The notes under the pieces are model-generated. The model had not been told where the DNA came from and did no database searches. It saw nothing but the letters and a program-made list of their open reading frames with translations. From an uncultured Hyphomicrobiales bacterium (GTDB lineage Bacteria > Pseudomonadota > Alphaproteobacteria > Rhizobiales > Xanthobacteraceae), in assembly GCA_903839845.1 (NCBI GenBank), contig CAIMEA010000014.1, positions 1 through 64,000 of the forward strand: a stretch of 64,000 bases of DNA. Reading direction: 5' to 3'. The position numbers were made by a program, and so were the translations under genes. Each line of letters opens with the position of its first letter. The first letter of the stretch is position 1. Below are positions 42,804-53,000 of this stretch, in pieces.

Positions 42804-44300
42804 CTAAATCGTCTGATTATACTCGCCGACGTCCGGATAGGTCCGCAGCACGGCGTCGACCGATTTGAACATCTCGCGCATGCGCGCGTCCGACACCGGA
42901 CTTTCGACAACGACCACCAGTTCCGGCTTGTTCGACGAGGCGCGCACCAGGCCCCAGGTGCCATCCTCGACGGTGACGCGCACGCCGTTGACCGTGACCA
43001 GATCGCGGATCGGCTGGCCGCAAAAATGCTGGCCATCCTTCTTCATTTTCTCGAAGTGCTTCACCACTGAATCGACGATGCCGTATTTCTTTTCGTCGGC
43101 GCAGTGCGGCGCCATGGTCGGCGAGCCCCAGGTCTTCGGCAGCGCCTTACGCAGGTCGGCCATCGACTTGCCGGGATTGCGATCGAGCATGTCGCAGACC
43201 GCGAGCGCGAAGATCATGCCGTCGTCATAGCCGCGGCCGAACGGCTTGTTGAAGAAGAAGTGTCCCGATTTCTCGAAGCCGGCGACGGCGCCGAGTTCAT
43301 TGACGCGGCGCTTGATGTAGGAATGCCCGGTCTTCCAGTAATCGACCTTGACGCCGTTGGCCTTGAGCACCGGATCGGTGAGAAACAGCCCGGTCGATTT
43401 CACGTCGACGACGAAAGTGGAATTCTTGTGCAGGCTCGACATGTCGCGCGCCAGCATGACGCCGACCTTGTCGGCGAAGATTTCCTCGCCCTCGTTGTCG
43501 ACGACGCCGCAGCGGTCGCCGTCGCCATCGAAGCCGAGCGCGACGTCGGCATTGTTGACCAGCACGGCGTCGCGCATCGCGTGCAGCATCTTCATGTCTT
43601 CGGTGTTCGGATTGTAGCGCGGGAAGGTGTGATCGAGATCGCAATCGAGCGGTACGACCTCGCAGCCAATGGCTTCCAGCACGCGCGGGGCAAAGGCGCC
43701 GGCGGTGCCGTTGCCGCAGGCGGCGACGACCTTCAGTTTGCGCTTGAGCTTCGGCCGGTTGGTGACGTCGGCGATATAGCGGTCCGGAAAATTCTCGACG
43801 AAGACATAGGAGCCGGGGCTCAGCTTGAACTGGGCGCCGAGCACGATGTCCTTGAGCCTCGTCATCTCGGTCGGCCCGAAGGTCAGCGGCCGGTTGGCGC
43901 CCATCTTCACGCCGGTCCAGCCATTGTCGTTGTGCGAGGCGGTGACCATGGCGACGCAGGGCACGTCGAGATCGAACTGGGCGAAATAGGCCATCGGCGT
44001 GATGCACAGGCCGATGTCATGCACCTTGCAGCCGGCCGCCATCAGGCCGGACACCAGCGCCATTTTCACCGACGCCGAATAGCTGCGGAAATCGTGTCCG
44101 GTGACGATCTCCGGCTTGACGCCCATTTCCTTAATCAAGGTGCCGAGCCCCATGCCCAGCGCCTGGATGCCCATCAGGTTGATTTCTTTTTCCAGGAGCC
44201 AGCGCGCGTCGTATTCGCGAAAGCCGGTCGGCTTCACCAGCGGCGAGGACTCATAGGCATAGGTGTTCGGGGTCAGTACGGATTTCGGGATGGGAAACAT
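42804..44300 (-). CDS. Phosphomannomutase/phosphoglucomutase
   Basis: 498 aa alpha-D-phosphohexomutase. It moves phosphate between C6 and C1 of glucose or mannose, supplying precursors of surface sugars. The phosphoserine loop is VTASHNDNGWTGVK, the metal loop GFDGDGDRCGVVD and the sugar loop FEKSGHFFF. C-terminal domain 4 is complete. Supports the role of the nearby UDP-glucose dehydrogenase. The stop is 18 bases from that of the convergent hydrolase gene. Confidence 0.92.
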   Translation of the reverse strand: MFPIPKSVLTPNTYAYESSPLVKPTGFREYDARWLLEKEINLMGIQALGMGLGTLIKEMGVKPEIVTGHDFRSYSASVKMALVSGLMAAGCKVHDIGLCITPMAYFAQFDLDVPCVAMVTASHNDNGWTGVKMGANRPLTFGPTEMTRLKDIVLGAQFKLSPGSYVFVENFPDRYIADVTNRPKLKRKLKVVAACGNGTAGAFAPRVLEAIGCEVVPLDCDLDHTFPRYNPNTEDMKMLHAMRDAVLVNNADVALGFDGDGDRCGVVDNEGEEIFADKVGVMLARDMSSLHKNSTFVVDVKSTGLFLTDPVLKANGVKVDYWKTGHSYIKRRVNELGAVAGFEKSGHFFFNKPFGRGYDDGMIFALAVCDMLDRNPGKSMADLRKALPKTWGSPTMAPHCADEKKYGIVDSVVKHFEKMKKDGQHFCGQPIRDLVTVNGVRVTVEDGTWGLVRASSNKPELVVVVESPVSDARMREMFKSVDAVLRTYPDVGEYNQTI

Positions 44301-44392
44301 CAGGTCCTCGGAAAAAGGATCGGGCGGGGCATTCTCAATAACCTAGCGCATAAGCGGGGCAAAGCGGTCCAAAATAGGGCGAGGTTCGCCGG

Positions 44393-44908
44393 CTATTGCT
44401 CCAGCATCATCCGGCCATTGGCGACTTCGTAGCGCTTGAGCTTCGACAGAAACGACATGCCGAGCAGATTGCGCCACAACGCCTCATCCGGCAGCACCAG
44501 AGCCCGCACGTCATAGACCGTGATGCCGCCGACCTCGATGCGGTCGAGCGTCGCCGGGGCGGCCTTGGTCTTGCCATTGGCGGTCGAGACCGTGGCGGTG
44601 TAGTCGGCGCGCGATGGCCGGATACCGACGCGGGCGGCGTCGGATTCGCGCAGGATGACAAGTGTCGCGCCGGTATCGACGATGAAGTCGATGGACCGGC
44701 CCTCGATGCGGGCGGTCGCCTCGAAATGCGCGTCGCGGCCGCTGTCGAGCGTCATGGTGCGGCCGGAGGCGGCCTGATCGCGCGGCGCATCGGCGCGCAC
44801 GACGGCGGCTTTGGTCCTGGTCGGCGTCACCGCGCTGTCGAGAAAGCGCGTCAAAGCGCCGCTACCGATCAGAAGGATGCCTGCGAAGATCATCAGAATG
44901 CGGATCAT
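44393..44908 (-). CDS. Retropepsin-like aspartic protease (TIGR02281-type)
   Basis: 171 aa from the ATG at 44908. One N-terminal membrane helix (MIFAGILLIGSGALTRFL) anchors a periplasmic single-lobe aspartic protease with the catalytic DTGAT (78-82, in DFIVDTGATLVILRES) and NLLGMSFLSKL near the end. Single lobes must dimerise to be active. A GTG at 44926 is an alternative start. Substrates of this clan AA family are mostly unknown. Confidence 0.87.
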   Translation of the reverse strand: MIRILMIFAGILLIGSGALTRFLDSAVTPTRTKAAVVRADAPRDQAASGRTMTLDSGRDAHFEATARIEGRSIDFIVDTGATLVILRESDAARVGIRPSRADYTATVSTANGKTKAAPATLDRIEVGGITVYDVRALVLPDEALWRNLLGMSFLSKLKRYEVANGRMMLEQ

Positions 44909-45002
44909 GCCGTCCCGACTTGTCACGGCGACGGCAAAAATGGCCTTAACGCGCCAGCGGCAGCCCGCCGCATGGTGACCGGGAGGTTAAGTCCCGGGAA
45001 AC

Positions 45003-47471
45003 TTAAGTCCCCTTGGGCTTGGCCCGCCGGGTCGGCGGCGCCGAGGTCGGGTCCTCCGGCCAGGGATGGCGGGGATAGCGGCCGCGCAGGTCGGAGCGCA
45101 CATCGGCGTAGCTGCCGCGCCAGAAACCCGGCAGATCGCGGGTGATCTGCACCGCCTTGTGACCGGGCGACAACAATTCGATGACCAAAGGCACCCGGCC
45201 GCCGGCGATGGAAGGGTGCGTCGTCAGCCCGAACAATTCCTGCACGCGGATCGACACCGTCGGGCCCTGCTCGGCCTCGTAGTCGATCGGCACCGACGTA
45301 CCGGTCGGCGCGGTAAAATGCGTCGGCGCCTCGGCATCGAGACGGCGGCGCAAATTCCACGGCACCAGATTGCTGACCGCGTCGAACAGTTCGCCGGCGC
45401 TGATCTGACTGCGCGAAGTTTTGTCGGCAAGCAAAGGCTCCAGCCAGCGGGCGGTGGTGCGCGCCAAGCCTTCGTCGGAGACATCCGGCCATTCGTCGCC
45501 TTCCGCCTTGCGGAGCGACTGAACGCGGGTGCGGAATTGCAGCGCCGCCTTGCTCCAGTCGAGCCGATCGAGACCGAGGCCAACGATTCCGTCGCTGAGA
45601 ATGCGCGCCGTCTCTTCGTTCGGCGTCACTTGCTTGACCTGCTCGGCCAGCACCACCGACCCTAGCCGCCGCGAGCGGCGCGCGCGCAACGAGGCCGAGC
45701 CGGTATCGAAGGTCACCGCATCGCGGTCTTCGATTTTATCGGCGAAGCGCGCTTCGATTTCCTCCGGCGTGATCGCCGCCGCCAGCACGATGCGCGATGA
45801 GGCCGCGGCACCCGTGAGTTCGGCGACAACGAGGAACGGCTCACGCGCGAGATTGGACGCCGCATCGACCTGGCCGCCGCGGCCGTTGGCCAGCACAAAG
45901 CCGCCGGCGCCGCCGCCGCGATTTTTCGCCACGCGGTCGGGATAGGCGAGCGAGAGGATGGAGCCGGTCGATAATTCGCCGCCCCTGCCGCGCGTGTCGA
46001 GCGTATCGACCCACCGCTTCACCATCGCCCGCGCATCCTCGGCGCGGCGCGAGCGGTCGCGGCGGAATTGATCGACACGATGCCGCAGATCGACATCGTC
46101 GCCGCCCAGTCCGCGCTCGGTGAGAATGGCGGCCATCGCCACAGCGTCCGCGCCTGCGCCCTGCTCGCCGGCATCGACCACCATGCGCGCCAGCCGTGGT
46201 GGCAAGGGCAACTGGCGCAGTCTGCGGCCTTCGTCGGTAATGCGGCCCTGCGCGTCGATCGCGCCGAGTTCAAGGAGCAGCGCCTTCGCCTCGTTCATCG
46301 CCGCTTGCGGCGGGGCATCGATGAAAGCAAGCTTTCCGGCGTCGGAAGCACCCCATTGCGCCAGATCGAGCACGAAGCTGGACAGATCGGCCGATAAAAT
46401 TTCGGGTCTCGTGTAAGCGTCGAACGAGCCAGTCTGCGGCTCGTCCCACAGCCGATAACAGACGCCCGGTTCGGTGCGGCCGGCGCGGCCCCGCCTTTGA
46501 TCGGCGGCGGCGCGCGATACCCGCACCGTTTCCAATCGCGTCAGGCCGACGTCCGGCTCGTAGCGCGGCACGCGCGAAAGACCGGAGTCTATAACCACGC
46601 GCACCCCTTCGATGGTCAACGAGGTTTCGGCGATCGACGTCGCCAGCACAACCTTGCGCCGTCCCGGCGGCGCCGGCAAAATGGCGCGGTCTTGATCGCG
46701 GGCGTCGAGCGCGCCGAACAGAGTGACGATATCGACATTCGGATCGCGCACTTGTTCCTTGAGCAATGTTTCGGTGCGACGGATTTCCGCCGCGCCCGGC
46801 AGGAACACCAGAAGCGATCCCGGATCGGAGCGCAGCGCGCGCTGCACGGCGTCGGCGACCGGCCGCTCGATGCGGTCGCGCGGATCGCGGCTGAGATAGC
46901 GCGTCTCGACCGGAAAAGCGCGGCCTTCGCTGGTGACCACCGGCGCGTCGCCGAGCAGCGCCGCAACGCGGGCGCCGTCGAGCGTCGCCGACATCACCAG
47001 CACTTTCAGATCGTCGCGCAGGCCTTCCTGCACTTCGCGCGCCAGAGCGAGGCCGAGATCGGCATCAAGCGAACGCTCGTGGAATTCGTCGAACAGAACA
47101 GCGGCAACACCGTCAAGCGACGGATCGTCCAGCACCAGCCGCGTGAACACGCCTTCGGTGATGACCTCGATGCGCGTGCGTTTGGAAATCTTCGAACCGA
47201 AGCGCACCCGCAAACCGACCGTGTCGCCGACCTGTTCGCCAAGCGTCGCCGCCATGCGTGACGCCGCCGCGCGCGCCGCCAGCCGGCGCGGTTCCAGCAG
47301 CAATATCTTTTTGTCTTTTGCCCACGCCCCGTCGAGCAACACCAAAGGCACGCGCGTGGTCTTGCCGGCGCCGGGCGGCGCTACCAGCACCACGGCATTG
47401 CTGCGCGTAAACGCCTCCACCAGCCGCGGCAGCGCGTCGTCGATGGGAAGCGGGGAGTCGAATTGGCGCAT
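45003..47471 (-). CDS. hrpB: ATP-dependent helicase HrpB
   Basis: 822 aa DEAH-box helicase. Walker A is APPGAGKTTRVP (31-42) and Walker B is DEFHERSLDADLGL. The helicase C domain has SIAETSLTIEGVRVVIDSG and QRRGRAGRTEPGVCYRLW. The HrpB-specific C-terminal region (LPGFWRGSYADVRSDLRGRY) is clear. It unwinds RNA; its bacterial role is not settled. Its first base overlaps the last base of ugd's stop, so translation of the two is linked. Confidence 0.93.
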   Translation of the reverse strand: MRQFDSPLPIDDALPRLVEAFTRSNAVVLVAPPGAGKTTRVPLVLLDGAWAKDKKILLLEPRRLAARAAASRMAATLGEQVGDTVGLRVRFGSKISKRTRIEVITEGVFTRLVLDDPSLDGVAAVLFDEFHERSLDADLGLALAREVQEGLRDDLKVLVMSATLDGARVAALLGDAPVVTSEGRAFPVETRYLSRDPRDRIERPVADAVQRALRSDPGSLLVFLPGAAEIRRTETLLKEQVRDPNVDIVTLFGALDARDQDRAILPAPPGRRKVVLATSIAETSLTIEGVRVVIDSGLSRVPRYEPDVGLTRLETVRVSRAAADQRRGRAGRTEPGVCYRLWDEPQTGSFDAYTRPEILSADLSSFVLDLAQWGASDAGKLAFIDAPPQAAMNEAKALLLELGAIDAQGRITDEGRRLRQLPLPPRLARMVVDAGEQGAGADAVAMAAILTERGLGGDDVDLRHRVDQFRRDRSRRAEDARAMVKRWVDTLDTRGRGGELSTGSILSLAYPDRVAKNRGGGAGGFVLANGRGGQVDAASNLAREPFLVVAELTGAAASSRIVLAAAITPEEIEARFADKIEDRDAVTFDTGSASLRARRSRRLGSVVLAEQVKQVTPNEETARILSDGIVGLGLDRLDWSKAALQFRTRVQSLRKAEGDEWPDVSDEGLARTTARWLEPLLADKTSRSQISAGELFDAVSNLVPWNLRRRLDAEAPTHFTAPTGTSVPIDYEAEQGPTVSIRVQELFGLTTHPSIAGGRVPLVIELLSPGHKAVQITRDLPGFWRGSYADVRSDLRGRYPRHPWPEDPTSAPPTRRAKPKGT

Positions 47472-48790
47472 CAGCTCTTGGCGGAATGTCCGCGCCCGAC
47501 GCTCTCATAGGCAAAACCGTGCCGGGCGACTTCGTCGGCGCGGTAGATGTTGCGCAGGTCGACCAGCAGCGGGTTGACCATCGCCGCCTTGAGCCGAGCA
47601 AAATCGAGCGCGCGGAACTGCTCCCATTCGGTGACGATCACCAGAGCCGACGCGCCCTTGGCGCAGGCATAGGCGTCGTCGCAGAAGGTCACATTGCTGA
47701 TATAGCCCTTGGCCTGCTCCATGCCGACCGGATCGTAGGCGCGCACGCTGGCGCCCATGTCCTGCAAGGCGGTGATCAGTGGAATCGACGGCGCATCGCG
47801 CATGTCGTCGGTGTTCGGCTTGAAAGTCAGGCCGAGAACGGCGATAGTCTTGCCACGCATGTCGCCGCCGAGCGCGGTCGATACCTTGCGCGCCATGGCC
47901 CGCTTGCGGGTGTCGTTAACCGCGGCCACCGCCTCGACGATGCGCAACGGCGCGGCGTAGTCCTGCCCGGTCTTGATCAGCGCCAAGGTATCCTTGGGAA
48001 AGCACGAGCCGCCATAGCCCGGACCGGCGTGCAAAAACTTCGAACCGATGCGATTGTCGAGGCCGATACCGCGCGCGATCTCCTGCACGTCGGCGCCAAC
48101 TTTTTCGGCAAGATCGGCGATCTCGTTGATGAAGGTGATCTTGGTGGCGAGAAAGGCGTTGGCGGCGTATTTGATCAGCTCGGCGGTGCGCCGGTCGGTG
48201 AACATGATCGGCGAGCGGTTGAGATAAAGCGGCCGATACAGTTCGCTCATCACCTCGCGCCCGCGCGCATGATCGCCGCCGACGACGATGCGGTCGGGCC
48301 GCTTGAAATCCTGGATGGCGGCGCCTTCGCGCAGGAATTCCGGGTTCGACATTACCGCGTAATCGGCGCCAGCGCGCGTCTCATGAATAATGCGCTCGAC
48401 CTCGTCGCCGGTGCCGACCGGCACGGTCGATTTGGTGACGACGACGGTAAAGCCATCGATTGCCGCCGCGATCTCGCGCGCCGCGTCGAACACGTAAGTC
48501 AGATCGGCATGACCGTCGCCGCGCCGCGACGGCGTGCCGACGGCGATGAACACCGCGTCGGCGTCCTTCACCGCGCTCTTGAGATCGGTAGTGAATGTCA
48601 GCCGGCCGGCCTTGGCATTGGCGGCGACCAGATCGGTCAGCCCGGGCTCATAGATCGGCACCTCGCCGGCATTGAGCGCGTCGATCTTGGCCTTGTCCTT
48701 GTCGACGCAAATAACCTGATGGCCGAAGTCGGCGAAACAGGCCCCGGAAACCAGGCCGACATAACCCGAGCCGATCATCGCAACGTGCAT
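47471..48790 (-). CDS. ugd: UDP-glucose 6-dehydrogenase
   Basis: 439 aa NAD enzyme oxidising UDP-glucose to UDP-glucuronate for exopolysaccharide and lipid A decoration. The Rossmann start MIGSGYVGLVSGACFADFGH, the linker NPEFLREG and the catalytic Cys in GYGGSCFPKDT (near residue 260) are all present. Start is ATG at 48790; a GTG six bases upstream is possible. One base of overlap with hrpB. Works with the phosphohexomutase encoded nearby. Confidence 0.93.
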   Translation of the reverse strand: MHVAMIGSGYVGLVSGACFADFGHQVICVDKDKAKIDALNAGEVPIYEPGLTDLVAANAKAGRLTFTTDLKSAVKDADAVFIAVGTPSRRGDGHADLTYVFDAAREIAAAIDGFTVVVTKSTVPVGTGDEVERIIHETRAGADYAVMSNPEFLREGAAIQDFKRPDRIVVGGDHARGREVMSELYRPLYLNRSPIMFTDRRTAELIKYAANAFLATKITFINEIADLAEKVGADVQEIARGIGLDNRIGSKFLHAGPGYGGSCFPKDTLALIKTGQDYAAPLRIVEAVAAVNDTRKRAMARKVSTALGGDMRGKTIAVLGLTFKPNTDDMRDAPSIPLITALQDMGASVRAYDPVGMEQAKGYISNVTFCDDAYACAKGASALVIVTEWEQFRALDFARLKAAMVNPLLVDLRNIYRADEVARHGFAYESVGRGHSAKS

Positions 48791-48962
48791 GTTCACAAAT
48801 CCGTCAGATCAAGAAACGGCCGCCGTCATGGTTAACAGCCGGTCGCCAAACCGCCGCTGTTTCCATAGCAGAGCCGGTTGCACGTTGCGAGCGGTCCGAA
48901 CCGGACCTTGTTTATGCGATCGCGTAAAGAGTAACGAAACCGGCTTCTGGCATGACTAGCGC

Positions 48963-50027
48963 ATGAACGGCATCGATAAAATGCAACACAACGGCCCTGC
49001 CGGGCGGATCGACTGGGTCGATTACGCCAAGGGCTTTTGCATCGTCTTCGTGGTGATGATGCACTCGACGCTCGGCGTCGAAACGGCCGTCGGCCAGGAC
49101 GGCTGGCTTCACGCGGTGGTCGATTTCGCGCGGCCGTTCCGCATGCCGGACTTTTTCATGATCTCCGGCCTGTTTCTGGCGCATGTGATCGGCCGCGACT
49201 GGCGCACTTATCTCGACCGCAAGGTCGCGCACTTCGCTTATTTCTATCTTTTGTGGATGACCATCCAGTTCGCCTTCAAGGCGCCCGGGATCGCTGCCGA
49301 ATCCGGCGCCGTTGAAGTCGCGCGGCTCTATCTCCTGTCGTTGATCGATCCGTTCGGCACTTTGTGGTTCATCTATCTGCTGCCGATCTTCTTTGTCACC
49401 GTGAAGCTGCTGCGCCGCGTGCCGGTCGCCATCGTCTGGCTTGTCGCCGCTGCGCTCGAAATCGCGCATATCGACACCGGCTGGATGGTGCCGGATGAAT
49501 TCGCCGCCCGCTTCGTTTATTTCTACACGGGCTATGTGCTGGCCGGGCACATCTTCAAAGTGGCGCGCGGCGTGCAGGACAATCCGCTCAAGGGCGTCGC
49601 CATCCTGGCGCTATGGGCAATCGCCAATGGCGCCATGATCTGGAACGGCTATTCGCAATTGCCTTTCGTCTCGCTGGCGCTGGGCCTGATCGGCGCCGCC
49701 GCCGTCATTCGCCTGGCCGCGCTGATGTCGCTGTTCGACGCCTTCAAGCCGCTGCGTTATTGCGGTCGCAACTCGATCGTCATTTATCTCGCTTTCTTCC
49801 TGCCGATGGCGATGACGCGCACGGCCTTGCTCAAGAGCGGGCTGATCGCCGATGTCGGCACGATCTCGGCAATCGTCACTGTGGTCGGCGTCATCGGATC
49901 GCTCGCCATCTTCTGGGCCGCGCGCGCCGCCGGCGCGACCTTCCTGTTCGAGCGGCCGGACATGTTCCGCCTGGTGCCGGACAAGAAAAGGCCGCTGCCG
50001 CGGCCGGCCATGCAACCGGCGGAATAG
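48963..50027 (+). CDS. Acyltransferase family (AT3) membrane protein
   Basis: 354 aa with about ten membrane helices. The AT3 start RIDWVDYAKGFCIVFVVMMH and the next motif RMPDFFMISGLFLAHVIG fit membrane acyltransferases that O-acetylate or succinylate polysaccharides, periplasmic glucans or lipids. Divergent from ugd with a 172-base spacer, so a role in polysaccharide modification is plausible but inferred. Confidence 0.88.
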   Translation: MNGIDKMQHNGPAGRIDWVDYAKGFCIVFVVMMHSTLGVETAVGQDGWLHAVVDFARPFRMPDFFMISGLFLAHVIGRDWRTYLDRKVAHFAYFYLLWMTIQFAFKAPGIAAESGAVEVARLYLLSLIDPFGTLWFIYLLPIFFVTVKLLRRVPVAIVWLVAAALEIAHIDTGWMVPDEFAARFVYFYTGYVLAGHIFKVARGVQDNPLKGVAILALWAIANGAMIWNGYSQLPFVSLALGLIGAAAVIRLAALMSLFDAFKPLRYCGRNSIVIYLAFFLPMAMTRTALLKSGLIADVGTISAIVTVVGVIGSLAIFWAARAAGATFLFERPDMFRLVPDKKRPLPRPAMQPAE

Positions 50028-50087
50028 CTCTCCACAGGCGCATTTCGGCGGATTGATTAAGCCGTCCTGACGGCCCACATTCGGGCC

Positions 50088-53000
50088 ATGCCGACATCAG
50101 CAAAATCCAAAGCCGCCCCGAAATCCGCTGCCAAACCGCAGGCAGACAAGGCCGCGCCGGCCAATCCCGCCGCCCGGGCCCTGAAAAAAGGCGACCACGT
50201 CTTTCTGGTCGATGGTTCCGGCTACATTTTCCGCGCCTATCACGCGCTGCCGCCGCTGACCCGCAAATCGGACGGGTTGCAGGTCAATGCCGTGCTCGGT
50301 TTCTGCAACATGTTGTGGAAGTTGCTCGCGGACATGCCGAAGGACGACAAGCCGACGCATCTGGCCGTCGTCTTCGACAAATCGGAAAAGACGTTCCGCA
50401 CCGAGATGTACCCGGAATACAAGGCGCACCGCCCGGACCTGCCGGAAGACCTGCGGCCGCAATTCCCGCTGATCCGCGACGCGGTGCGCGCTTTTGAAAT
50501 TCCCTGCCTCGAACAGGCCGGCTTCGAGGCCGACGACCTGATCGCGACCTATGCGCGGCTGGCGGTCGAGGCCGGCGCCACTGCGACCATCGTCTCGTCC
50601 GACAAGGACCTGATGCAGCTCGTCGGCAACGGCGTCACCATGTACGACACGATGAAGGACAAGCGCATCGGCCCGGCCGAGGTGATGGAGAAGTTCGGCG
50701 TCGGTCCGGACAAGGTGATCGAGGTGCAGGCGCTGATCGGCGATTCGTCCGACAACGTGCCCGGCGTGCCCGGCATCGGCGTGAAAACCGCGGCGCAGTT
50801 GATCGGAGAATATGGCGATCTCGAAACGCTGCTCGCCCGCGCTTCCGAAATCAAGCAGGACAAGCGCCGCCAGACTCTGATCGACAATGCCGAGATCGCG
50901 CGCATCTCGAAGCGTCTCGTCACGCTCGATCAGAACGTGCCGCTCGACGTCGCGGTCGACGAGCTCGCGGTGCATGAGCCGGACTACAAGAACCTGATCG
51001 CGTTTTTGAAGGCGATGGAATTTTCCACCATCACCCGCCGCGTCGCCGACAAGAGCGGCATCGATGCCAGCAAGATCGAACCGGATGGCAAGGCGACGAC
51101 GGGATCGGCTGCTTCTATCCCTCCCCAATCCCAACTTGTCATGGCCGGGCTTGACCCGGCCATCCATGATACAGCGCCGCGTTCGCCGGGCGACCGAATG
51201 GCCCCCCGGGTCAAGCCCGGGGGTGACGGTCAGAGTACGGGGCAAAGCGCTGCAAACGTGCTCACACCCATCTCCCTCGCCGCCGCGCGCGCCGAACGCG
51301 CGCGCACCGCCAAGATCGACCGCTCCACATACGAAACCGTGCGCACGCTAAAGCGGCTGAAGGAATGGATCGCGCGTGCTTACGACCTCGGAGTCGTCGC
51401 GGTTGATACCGAGACGACCAGCCTCGATCCGATGACCGCGCATTTGTGCGGCTTTTCTCTCGCCGTCGCGCCGAACGAGGCGTGCTATGTGCCGCTCGGC
51501 CACCGTGATGGCGGACCCGCCGGCGGCAGCGACCTGTTCGCGCCGGAATCGAAACTCTGCCCCGACCAGATTCCGGAGACGGAAGCGCTCGCCGCGCTGA
51601 AGAAGATGCTCGAGGACAGGAGCATTCTCAAAGTCGCGCAGAACATGAAGTACGACTGGCTTATCTTCGCCCAGCGCAACATCTTCATCGACGGCTATGA
51701 CGACACCATGCTCATCTCTTATGTGCTCGACGCCGGCAAAGGCGGCCACGGCATGGACGATCTCGCCAAACGCTGGCTCAACCACGACACCATCGAATTC
51801 GGTCACGTCGCCGGCACCGGCAAGGCGCAGGTGACGTTCGACTGCGTCGCCATCGACAAGGCCTCGGAATACGCCGCCGAGGATGCCGACGTCACGCTGC
51901 GGCTGTGGTCGGCGCTGAAGGCGCGGCTCGCCGCCGAGAACGTGACCACCGTCTATGAGACGCTGGAACGCCAGATGCCGGAAGTGCTGGCTCGCATGGA
52001 GCGGCGCGGCATTTCGATCGATCGTCAGGTGCTGTCGCGGCTGTCCGGCGAATTCGCGCAGAAACAGGCCGGGCTCGAGGAAGAGATCAAGGAACTGGCC
52101 GGCGAGCCACTCAATCCAGGCTCGCCCAAGCAGCTCGGCGACATTCTCTTTGGAAAGATGGCGCTGCCCGGCGGCACCAAGACTAAGACCGGGCAATGGT
52201 CGACCGGCGCGCGCGAACTGGAAGAACTGGCGGAGCAGGGCCACCAGTTGCCGCGCAAGATTCTCGACTGGCGCCAGGTGTCGAAGCTGCGCTCGACCTA
52301 TACTGAAGCATTGCCGAACCACGTCAATCCGACGACACACCGCGTGCATACGTCTTACGCGCTCGCCGCGACATCGACCGGCCGCCTGTCGTCGTCCGAG
52401 CCTAATCTCCAGAACATCCCGATCCGCACCGAGGAAGGCCGCAAGATCCGCAAGGCCTTCGTCGCCGCGCCCGGCATGAAGCTGGTATCGGCTGACTATT
52501 CGCAAATCGAGTTGCGCCTGCTCGCAGAAGTCGCCGACGTGCCAACCTTGCGCCAGGCCTTCAAGGACGGCATCGACATTCACGCCATGACCGCGTCGGA
52601 AATGTTCGGCGTGCCGGTCAAGGACATGCCGAGCGATATTCGCCGCCGCGCCAAGGCGATCAATTTCGGCATTATCTACGGCATCTCGGCCTTCGGGCTA
52701 GCCAATCAATTGTCGATCGAGCGCGAGGAAGCCGGCGCCTATATCAAGAAATATTTCGAGCGCTTCCCCGGCATCCGCGACTACATGGACGAGACCAAGG
52801 AATTCTGCCGCGCGCACGGCTATGTGCTCACTTTATTCGGCCGCAAGTGCCACTACCCCGACATCAAGGCGTCGAACGGCTCGATCCGCGCCTTCAACGA
52901 ACGCGCCGCGATCAATGCGCGCCTGCAGGGCTCGGCTGCCGATATCATTCGCCGGGCCATGATCCGCATGGAGCCGGAACTGAAAGCGGCGAAACTCTCG

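Noticed and set aside
43104-44432. 442-codon open frame antisense to the phosphohexomutase
   Set aside because: Shadow of the mutase; catalytic loops are on the other strand.
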